Under the pieces are notes generated by a model that made no database searches, was not told the origin of the DNA, and saw only the letters and a list, made by a program, of their open reading frames with translations. From positions 9,530,501 to 9,594,500 of the forward strand of contig NC_135558.1 of assembly GCF_964340395.1 (NCBI RefSeq): 64,000 nucleotides of DNA, written 5' to 3'. Origin of the DNA: Glandiceps talaboti (taxonomy: Eukaryota > Hemichordata > Enteropneusta > Spengelidae). Of the stretch, positions 12,601-24,700 are shown one piece after another (position 1 is the first letter of the stretch; each line of letters opens with the position of its first letter). The position numbers and the translations under genes were made by a program.

Positions 12601-15600
12601 CCAATTTCCAAACCTTTAACATAATTGACAATGTAAAAATTTCAGGAAGGAGTTTGATAGTTACACAGACGATGTTACACATACAGTAATGTTGGAAAGC
12701 ATGTTTTACATACACAACACATGGCATTGTTGATGTACATGTATTTGTATTTGAGTTGTTGATGTACATGTATTTGAGTTGTTGGTTTCACCTTGTAAAT
12801 GTGCATGTCATTCATAACAAATTAATTGAAAACAATTCATTTCCCTTTATTTCTCTAAAATTTGATATATTTTTAATTTTCATGAATGGAAAATCATTTT
12901 TCATCAAAGTTTGCTGGAAATACGTACATTTATAATGTGACGAATTTTGGCTAAGAATAACCGAATACGTTCAGTGCAAATGTACAGTAATAAACATGGC
13001 TGCCACATCGGAGCTACCTCTTGTACTACGATCGCGATTCACATCCAAACGTGATCATTTATGACATTAATTTTACCATGGAACCGTACCGGAGTAGTTA
13101 TTTCTAAAGAACATGTATAAATATTAGGTTTTTGTTTGTATTTATCGATATAGTGCGAAAATTGCCGTGACATCGTACATCGTATGCGTACTGTGTATTA
13201 GGTATACAAGAAGGCTTGGAAATTACGGGCTTGATATACCCGGCCATAGAAACTACCAACGTACCTTCTACTTTATGACGGTACTACATTTACTGGTTGT
13301 GTTACGGCAACCATTGTTATAATCAAGGTGATAAATAAGTTCATAAATGATGATAGACGCAGTGTCGCTGTTCACTTCCTTCATTAACGGCATTGAATAG
13401 AATCTCTTGAAGACGTTCATGCAATGCACCCCTCAAAAACACCTCATGGAGAACACTGCATACACAGAAGCATGCAAACAGTGCCTGTTTCTTATCAACA
13501 GGACGGCAACTAAATTTGCTAAGAAAAAAATCAAAAGGAGCACAATTTTGGAGGTGATGTAGAAATACCGACGTCAATGTTGATGCATAGAAATGAGTAG
13601 CATGATTTTTTATAGGATTACGCCAAAAAGATAAAACTTAAAAGGAGTAGTCGAGCACAAAACTATCGACCACATACAATGTTTTGATACCAATGTACAC
13701 AGATACAAACTGAGTGATACCAGTATATCTGTCCCTTAATTTAACAAAATCAACTTTACTGTACTGTAATCGCTAATCACGCTTCCAGAACGTTCTTGTT
13801 AACCATGTGCTTTGTAATGAGTCAGCATCTAAACATGACACCTCAACTCCACAACTTTTAGTACAGTACCACCTCTAACACGATATTGTCAGCTATCACA
13901 AGTTTTTAGCTTACGCAAATAGAGACGAGATAGGGGGTCCCCAACGGGTAGCGGATAGCGTTTGCCGCAATTCATGCTGGGTAACCCCCATAGAGTTGTA
14001 AACTGAAAGTGGATAGAAAGTAAGAACGGAGAGAAATACAAGAGTTCCAGGGTGCTAGAGGGCACCCTGGAACTAATGAATAAACATTAAAACATGTATG
14101 CAAGTATACATAGCAACAAGTGCAACAGTCATATCATGATTTAATAGGGATTCATGAACCAGTGAACAAACATTAGAAAATTGTATGCAAGTATGTCTTA
14201 ACTTATTGACCACACCCATAGCAACAGCCACATGTGCATGTATATTGCAAAGATATTGCATGTCACAACAGGGTTGGATAGGCAACTGGATATGTAATCG
14301 GCAATTGAACACCTATAGCATGGATCAGCATGTGGATAAATATTTTTAAAAATTGTACATTTGTGCTGCAACACCATTGGCACTATTAGACCTAATAATT
14401 AAACTTCATGATTAACAAGTGCTGTTGTTTAAATATGTTGAACTTACCTTTTCTTCATGTTTGTTCTCATAATTCTGTTCTCCAATAAAATCATATTCAT
14501 CTTCAGTCTGTTGAAGGAAAGAATCACATGATTACATGCCTTCAAAAGTATGTGTATGTGTGTGTGTGTGTGCGATATTCAATACTTACATTACCAGATA
14601 TCAAATGTAAAGCTGAAATGTACAGAGCAATGTAACAATGTAAAAATAGTTATTTAACAAGTCCATTATTCTAACAGTGCTAACTATACATGTATCTGTT
14701 AGATTGTCTCCATCTGAAATAAAATTAAGGTATTGATGATAATGATTCTGAACATAAAGTTAAATGTTTCCCAATAACAGTTATGATATAATTACAATTT
14801 TATTTTACAGTTACAAGATGCAAAATAATTTGTTTTTGCAGTCCGAAGAGCATTGAGTTGTGATTTTACTAAAGTTACAGCATTTTATGAAGGAATTTCA
14901 AATTTATGAATGAACAATTTATCCTTTTTTCAATATGTATCCTTGAATTGAACATGTACAGTTATTGCTCACAGTTAAACATTGTTTATTGGAAGTTAAC
15001 CATTTATCCAAAAGTCTATGCAGTGTAACATATTTTGCATGAGTTACATTTTTGTTGGTGATGACAAGTACGCAAAAATAAATCCAGCTAGAAAATATCT
15101 ACAACCATAGTAATGACCGCAAAAAAACATTTCTGTTCAATTAATAGTATCAACTGTTTGCCTAACTTTTGTATGAAAGTTTATCTCTGATTTGGAGGCC
15201 ACACTATAATTGTGACTAGATCAGTTGACAGTTAATATTATTTTTTATTTCAAGACCTGCTTACTATTTTATGCATGAACACATTGTACAAATTGTCTTG
15301 TCTCATGAGTTTAATTTTTTTATCATTCATTTTTATTTCCCTACTTAATTTTCTTATATATTTACATTAATATAATACTTTTGACCTCTAAACTGTATAT
15401 TAAGAAAGCGAGCACAATACACTCACATTTTTACTACAATTTTGTACTAATGATCAAAGTAAATGTAATCATGTTAAGTTTCCTTACATAACTTTAATTA
15501 TTTAATGTAATTTGGCCTCATAAAATAAACTGTGTGGTTCCAATTACATTCAATTTTAGAATAGTTGGGTAGGTCTATTTTTTTTTTTTTTAATATTCTT

Positions 15601-18600
15601 TTTTCATTTCTGAGTTTCTAGTTCAGGTAGTTATGTTTTCTGTTGTTTTCCATATGACCTGTGTCATTGGTTTCTTCTCATCAAATATACAGTCATTACA
15701 GATTGGAAGAAGAAAGAATTTTATATATTTTTTTTTAAATTGGTGTGTAAATTTCCACATCCACTGTTGCTTGCTTGACTTCAATTTTTCGTGATTTTAG
15801 CATTTTTTTCTCGGATATGTAAAAAAAAGTTTAGGGTCAGCATGAAAAACTAGGTGGGGTGGGGTGACCGGAACTAAACATTTATTTTATGGGCCTTATG
15901 TCAAATCTAATAGCATTTATTTATTTTGCTTTTACCTTTTGATTGTCCCATTTCAAGTAAAAATGATCTTGTTTCACGGTGAAATGTTCCTACTTTTGAA
16001 GATCCTTTCCATTTATGCATACATTGCATGCATAAACATGTACACATACGTTCATGTCCACAGCCCTGTGTTTAAAATGCTAGAATTGTTTGGGTTTTTT
16101 TACTCACCACACTTTTCATCTCTACATCTCCATCACTATCATCTGTGTATTCCTGCCAAAGTTAGATATCATACAAAATTAAGATCATGACAGGGACATT
16201 TTACACAAATGATCATATCAATTTAACTTAAAGTGACATTAGCTGGGAATTTTTTTTTTTTCAAGAAGTGGAATAAAAGAGAACCAACTGATCAAATGCT
16301 ACCATCATCACATGTACTGTATAAATTTGTATCCAGGATATTTTTGACACGACTGTGAACATTCATACATCTGGTAAAATAAGTGACCTTTGATGTCAGT
16401 GAAACATTGAAGAACATTGTGCATGCTCAAATCAGTCATAATAACTCATTTATCTTGTACATTCTGTATTGGTATTACACATATGGGATGAATGGAACAT
16501 CATTGTCACATATTGAGTAATACTGCTTGTAAATAACAATGTCAATCACAGCATAGAGTAGTATCATATGTACTGTTAGTCTATCAGCTAGCCCTCGGAT
16601 GTTCTTCCGATAAAATACGACACACAGCCAAACAACGTTATCGAGGATGGAACATCCGAGGTCTAGCGAATGTCATCAGGATATAAATAACTGCCAATCA
16701 GAGAACCGTATTAGCGACAAGCACAAACAGAGGACAATAGCTAAATTTTCATGCATATTCATCTTAAGGAGGGGCTTGTAAAAATAACCACCAATGCGTT
16801 AACTAACATGTGTGAATGACAACAGCTACACACTCATCAAACACAATTACCATAAACTGATAAGACATAGTAATGACATAAATGTGTTTGTCAACACCTG
16901 CATGCAGAGATTGAATATATTAAAGTATATATATATGCATATATGGCCCAACCCACCGCTTATCCTAATCTCAATGGAATGTCCGGTCTGAAAATGACAT
17001 TCGCTAGACTGTCGGGCAAGCCCTCACATGCGAACTTCGTTCGCTTATAGTTATAGCATCGAAAGAAAGCCCGAACGTCTAGCAGCAAGACTAATGTACT
17101 GTATCAAATCTACTTTAATAGAAAGATGTTAGAACTCCATAAATTGGAATTTAAAATATATTTAATTTCAATTTAATTTATTTTCATTTTTGTACAATGT
17201 TTGTCAAAATGTGTTCATTAATGTTACTGATGTTTCTGGCAAAGTGCAAATATTTTATAAATTATTATGTAGTACAAATACATCATTATTATCTCATGTT
17301 TAGATGTCTGGCATACCTAAAATTATATATCTTTTGCAATATCAATAACAAATATCAATAACAAATACTTTTCCTTTACTTCTTAATAAAGTTTGTAAAA
17401 CTAACAATATTATTGAACTTAGAAAATAACTCAACAAACATACAGATTCGATTTTTAGTCAGATTTTGACCATAATAACTTACTACCACAACTTGAAAGT
17501 TGATTCATGAAGCATCTCACCTGTACTGAATGTCGACCTTCTTTGTCATTGTCATCACTTTCAGTCTTCCCCATCTCATAATCACTATCATCACCGTCTC
17601 TAATTATTTCCAAATTATCTTGTTTCTTTCTTTCCCCCTGCATCCCATCATCATCTTCATCATCATCTGTCACTTTTTCCTAATAATCATAAACGATCAT
17701 CATGTTTTGTTAATAGCTTATATATCTATTTCATAAAATCTTTCAATTTGCACTGGCACGTGTGAAAATAAATATGGTTTTTAGCCAATAATCATAAAAT
17801 GTAAAAATGTTTAGTAATACACACCTGCTGATCCATGCTATGTATTCATTTGCTGAATGAGTATACAGTTGCCTATCCAACCCTGTTGTTATTTTTGCAA
17901 CATGCATGATAATTTGACTTGCTATAGGAGTGAGTGGTCATGTTCCTAGACATATTTTCATACAATTTTTACATTTGATGTTATATGAAAAAATATACAG
18001 CCATTTGTTTATTTCTAGGCTAGTTGTGTCAAAATGTTTTCAAGAAAATCTACAGAATAACTCTCAAATTCACATTGCTACATCTAATTTACATATGACT
18101 AATGAGATTATTATATGCTTAATATTTCTTCATGTACATGCCCCTAGATCCATCCCCATAAAGATTTTTGACCACACATTTGTATAGCTAATTTGCATAT
18201 CACTGACAGGTTCATCATGCCCTGAACAATTCTTAATCTAAATCCTAAAGAATGTTCCCAAAAAATTTCAGACCAATCTGCCCAGTAGTTTTTGAGTTTT
18301 ATATTTTTTGACCAAAAATCACACTGTTTGACCCAAAAGACTTGTTATTATGTCTGTAGAATGAATGAACCTGTTTTAATCATGATAAACAGTGTCTATG
18401 ATTTCATTGAGTTGTGCTAAAAACAGCATTTCCAAGCAACCTCAAACAGAGGGCAGTCTTGATGACATTTACAACATGTGAGTAGCCAATAAAAGATTTA
18501 ATGACTTCATTGCATCAACAAAACAAGAACCTTTCATTTCTAGAGAAGTCAAAACATTTTCTCACACTATGAATCATGTTGGGTTTTTTTTACCCAAAAA

Positions 18601-18704
18601 GCCCATCTCTGATGTGATCATTTTCATTTAAATTTTTAATTTTCTATCTACACGCCCTAGCTACGTAATGGCCCCACCAACTACCAAGCCAATTGATCTG
18701 GTGG

Positions 18705-18741
<37 letters not shown>

Positions 18742-21700
18742 ACATTTCACCATGACTGTAAATAAGAATTATTCATGTCACCTTTAACATTCTCTCCAAA
18801 CACTTGTTTTCTTTTTCCATCTCTTCTAGTTTTCCTTCTGCAAGTTCTGCTCTAAATTTCCAGTGTTCAAACTGTTCCTTCATGTGTACATATTCTTCTT
18901 TGCTTGGTAGTTTTTCCTACAATTAGTAATACCGGATATTGTTACACCTCACAGATGTTGCAGACATTGTCATAGGCTACAATGAGTCTACGTGACCTTC
19001 TATAAAAAGTGATATGGCCCAGTTTGCTTCTGTATATCACTGTTGCATGCATTAATATTGCCTTATGACATCAAATTAATTGAGTATAACGCTTGTGTGT
19101 TCTGCAGCTGTGCATAGACAAGTGGATTGAGAATTATTATTGCATATCTTGGTTGTCAGCTACTGCTAAGTACAGTACAAGCAGTATTAATCTTCCAAAA
19201 AGATTTTGCCATTGCCATGCAAGTGTGCCATAGTGTGCTTTACTACACATGTATACTGCACAAAGCAAATTGTAGTTAAAAATGGCTAGCCGGTGATTGG
19301 CATGGCATGTAAAAGTTAACTGTTTATTCATGCTTTGAAAATATGTCAATAGTGTCCACATATTATATATTTATATATACATTTATAGGTGATCATTGGT
19401 TGTTGCTATGGGCATGGTCTTGTTGCCCTTGCTATCATGTATTATTATATAATTATCAGTTTAACCTTTCAATTGGTTATTTTTACATGTTTATTTACTT
19501 TTTGGCAATGACAATTTTATTTGATAAATAGGAAAATGAAAGGTGGAGGTTCTGGTCAAATATCTAAAAAAAATAACAAGCCCTTATAAAACTACTTTCA
19601 AGGACTATACCTATGATTACTTACTATAGAAGCATAAAAATAACTTATCTTTTATAACTTTTAAATACATGTATATTTCAAATGCATGTGAAATAGTGTT
19701 GGAACATGTTATACATACCTTTTCCCTTATTTCTTTGCACTCTTTCTTGAAATCTTGTACTGATATTTCTTTGTTAGCTATTTTTTGAAGCATGGAGAAT
19801 ACTGTGCCTTTCCTTTGTCCACGCAAATATTCTATGATTGTTTGTTCCATTTGTTGTTTACTCCTCTGGCCTAAAATTTCATTCTTCCTATACATTTCAT
19901 CAATTTGTTGCAATAATTTGTAACTTCTTGTCTCCATTTGAATAGCATAATTATGAGAGACATAGTTTGCTAATGATACCTGTAAAATAAAAAGTCATTA
20001 TTTTTTTTATCATTTCTTCTGTGACAAGTAACCATGTAATAAAATAAAAGTTGTGACAATCAAATATTATAATAAAAAAATTATAATATATTAATTGATT
20101 TAAAAGGATGGTAATACTGTGTGATAATACTACATTTTGTATGTGAATATAATTTGCCTGTTCATTGTACAAAAATATAAATGTATGCTAGCTGATACAT
20201 ATTAAACCACACACACACACTCCAATACCAATAACTGTTAAAAGTAATATTCACAAACAATACGACATCATAACTTTACTTTCTATTTTCTTTCTGCAAC
20301 AGAGTTAAATATATGGTGATATTATATATAGAGTTCTTTCACATTATTTACCAAAAACTACCACTGACCTTAACTTTGGTTTTGTTTCCTGCAAGCTTCT
20401 TTACTAATGTTAGGTAGTATTCATTCCACATGTGACTCTTTTTGGGAGGGTCTTTCTCCATATCTTTTTCATTATGAAATGCATAATACTCTTCTCTCCA
20501 TTTGTTTATTAGCATTAGGAATTGTCCATGTGCTGATTTCCCTTCAATGAAGTCATCATCATTTTCAGTTTCTCTTCCATTGACTACCTCACTATCAGTA
20601 AAATATAAAGTACAATGTCTTCTACTATTGTGCATTCATTTTCTGTTCAAACATGTAGTCTTTGCTAATCATTGTCGCCTCTTAATTATTTGACAGTTGA
20701 CCACAGCACAATCCTAATACACTGCAATATATCACTATAGAATATTTTTCAGTAGTGCTAAAAAGATGTTACTGATTTATTAGTCTCTGTGTTGCTGAAA
20801 ACACTGATGCCTCCAAGTGTGCAAAGGTGAAACACCTAGAGAAAACATCTAAAGAGACTTTTGAGACATGTATGATTGATTTGAAAAAATATAAACCTTA
20901 AAGTGGCCATATGGTTGAGGATTGCGTATTTATTTTAGATTTTTATATTATAATTTTTTTTTTTTTTTTTTTTTCCTTCTTGAAAAATAATTTTGAAACA
21001 ACCTGTATAACTGTTAATCATGCGCGGTTGTCATCCTGATAACATTCAGATATATGCTGGTGTTTACCAAATAAGTCTGAAGATTGTTGATAAATACATT
21101 GATAAAGAATTTTTATTCAAAAGGTTGGATTTTACATCTATTTATTCAGACTGACTTACAAGTTCCATATGCATTTCACTGTTTGTACATGTACAAATGT
21201 TTTTAACGTAGTGGTATTATAAGCATGTTCATGTAGCCAACATAGTTTACACCTACTTTTGTTTGTTTGTTAATGGTATGATGTGATTGACTTTGTTATA
21301 ATGAATGTTTTTTGTCACAGCAAGACCATGATATCCCTAGTGTGTAAAACATAGGAGAATGCAAAGTGAGTCTGCCTCGAGTTCCCATTTTTTTCCTAAA
21401 AAATGAAGTATTATTTTATGATTTTTTTTTTGAGCATTTTATGCTTGTCAAGTTGCATACAACTCTCAGCTATTGGATTCCTCTTTAGTTAAGACGAATA
21501 CTAAATAAATAGTTTGTTACAACTACATCCCAAGTAAAATGTTTTGAGTCAAGTGTGGAAAACCTGTATATATCACATACTTATTATGCCAAACCTTCTG
21601 TATTATACTTCATTTTCCAGTCTGTTAGTATCACCCTTTTGTACACAATAATTCTTTTCGACACTACATATAATGGTATTTCAGTAGGCATTATATACTC

Positions 21701-24700
21701 TGGGCCTGTAGTTGATGTTGTTTGTCTGTGAAAACATTATGGTGACTGTATGAGGGAGAATGCTAAAGAATTGGAATGTTCCTGTGTTTCTCATGTCGGG
21801 GCAACTTGGGTCATATTTGTATATGATTTAGTTATACCTTGGAAAATACTCATCTCCTAACTCTTATCTTGAACTTACCTGCAACACGTTGCTTGTTTTG
21901 TGTTGTTGTCTCTGAACTGTTTCGACTGTATTTCTCTTAGTATCGCCATACTTTCCTCACAAAAGTCTTTTCCTTTTTTCACTGCTAGAGGGGAAAACCT
22001 TGGCATGTTGTCCACTGCAAATCTTTCTACATCCATAACTACTGTCCGTTGTTCAAAATTCATCTAAAATAAATATAATAAAAAAAGTTGGAATGCACTG
22101 TAGCACTACTGTAATTCGTCTTTTTTTGTCATTTCAGAAGATTTCATAAAAAAAAAATACATTTTACAATTAATTGGCATATAAACAGTGAACATTCTTA
22201 GGGAGCCTTTAGTATTTACAAGGGCGGGTTGGGGGTAAGGGCCGGAGGAAATCACACATGGTCTGTTAAGTAAAACATTTATTCCCCATTCTCAGTTTGT
22301 AAAAAGTAACCCTCCATTTGTTCCATTTTTAACTCTCCCCATGACAATTGCATACTGAAAATTAATCAATATTCCTATGTATACATACAAATTAAATGAT
22401 TTTGACTCTGTATTAGAAAGCAATATTTGTACATATAAAGTGACAAACAGTAAAAGACTGGCTAGTTACCTTTCTCTTATAATCATACACAATCTAGTAT
22501 CTAAAACGTGTTTTCCATTTTGTGCATATTCTGCCTGATCTGGTCACTTGTAAAAGTTCCCTGATATCACCATCATCATCACATTCACTTCACCTTCAGT
22601 ATATGCCAGGATCAGTGTATGGAGTATGGAATATAGAGCGTTGCGGTTGCTTGCATGAAGTGAGCTTCAAGCAGAGACAATTTAGGTAAAAGACAACAAG
22701 ATAAGAGATACAAAGCAACAGTCGGTGCCTGTGATGTCGGTTGACGGAACGCTTTATGACTTCAGTATCGTTATTTTGCGGGTCGACAGGCCTAACTGCG
22801 GGTCGATTTGCGGGTCAATTTGCGGGTTGTTCAAACGACAATTATTTGTATAAAATCATCCAAAACATATATAAGTTTACAAAAAATAATGACAAATGAA
22901 TACATATATACGTAAATAATCTGTATGAGCACATAAGTATTCAGTCAATGGTGGTCAACCTCACTATGATGATGATTAATTTTTTTGGAGCTCTGTTGTG
23001 ACAATAATAGAGACAAAATTACTGGATGTACTGATTATTCAATTATTCATTATTCTCTTTCAAGGTTGTGGCTGTTTCACTATTCCTTTCTGTTCCTCAG
23101 TGATGTATTAAACTACTGCCTGACTACTGGTTGTCATCTTTAATACTGTGGTCAGGCGTGTGTGGGAGCCATTGTGTAACTAGTCAGACTAATTTGATTG
23201 TATAAGATAGATTTCAGCCATAATCTTGACTTGGTGTTTTTTAAAACAACAGGACCACTTCCTGTTATCAGTAAGAGTTGTTTCAGAGATAAGTTGGTCC
23301 ACTGTCATCTCTGTTACAGTAAATAGTTAATGTTATGTAATCATTTAAAGTACATTGTAATAGTGGAATTGAGATATTTTCTGAGGTCAATGCTATGCTA
23401 ACTATAATCATTGTTTTAAAATAGCCATCACGTTTAGGGGTGGGGGTATAATATACAAAATTATGTGTGCAGTTAGCACAGCACGTAGGTTCTATCGAAT
23501 AATACAGTGCATGTCACGTGACCTGCACAATAAGTTACCCCCAGTGGCCAGCCAACAAGTATCTTTGATTTTTAAAAGTGAGTAAAAATAGCAACCCGCA
23601 ACCTGCACAATAGTTAAACTCACTCCCCACAGTAACCCGCAGTGGCCCGCAACCCGCACAACAGTTACATTCCCAGGCCCGCAGCGACCCGCAACCTGAA
23701 CAAAGTTACCCGCAGCAGCCCGCAACCTGACCCGCAGCGGCCCGCAGCAGCCCGCAACCCGCACAATAGTTACACTCTTATGACTTTGTTTATATCTGTC
23801 ATGTTCTATAATAAACTCCACAGTGTTCTTGGACATGCTGGCTCATTTACTTGCCGAATGTATAATGACACTACCCTTGTCCTGACCGATAGTGGTCTGA
23901 GTCCTAACATTGTACAGTCTAGTTCCTATTATGAAGATAACTAGCACTTATACTAGACAGTCGCTCGCGCCTTTTTTTCCTACGTTTTATCTAAACTCCG
24001 ATCCGGCGCAACACTAGTATAATCGCAAACTGATATTGAGGGCCGAAGGCCCGAATGGTCGAGGGCCGAAGGCCTTCGGCCCTCGATATCAGTTTGCGAT
24101 TAGACTAGTGTTGCGCCGGGTCGGAGTTTAGAAAATAGCGCAAATATTGCGTTGCCGCACAACTTCATGTTCAGGGCAATGATAGATAGATATATAATTT
24201 TTTGAAGATTTAAAGTTGTAACCAAAACAAAATTTTCATACCTAATTTCCATCATCATAATTCAGCCATCCTATGTTGGAAGTGTACAAGACAAGTATAG
24301 CAACATCCTAATCAAACTTTAAAGGGATGTGTCTACAAGGTTTTGTACTTCTTTATTTTTTTAAATCAATTTGGAACCAAGTCATACCAATGTAACAGGT
24401 TTATCTTTCTTGGTTGTCTTATTGTAATATTGTAAAAGCCAGCTACATTCAGTTTATATGGGTAGGTGATGAAACAGCTGTCTTACAATATATTACATAA
24501 TCCAGTCATAAACCAAACTGGCCATGCTACAGACTTTACCACCAGAGGAAATAGTAAAGTAAACATTATAGTTAATTAACAATGTACTGTTCTCACTGTG
24601 TCAGCTATTAATGAGGACAAATCTACACATTCTCAACAAAGTTAAGCTCAATCTACTGGGTAATTTCAGAGTTGAAGATTTTTGAGGAAAAGCAATGACA

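Noticed and set aside
23492-23944. ORFs with repeated VAGCCGP-like or AAARNPHNSY-like words
   Set aside because: They translate the CCCGCAGC-type repeat at the end of a transposon; open on both strands by composition.
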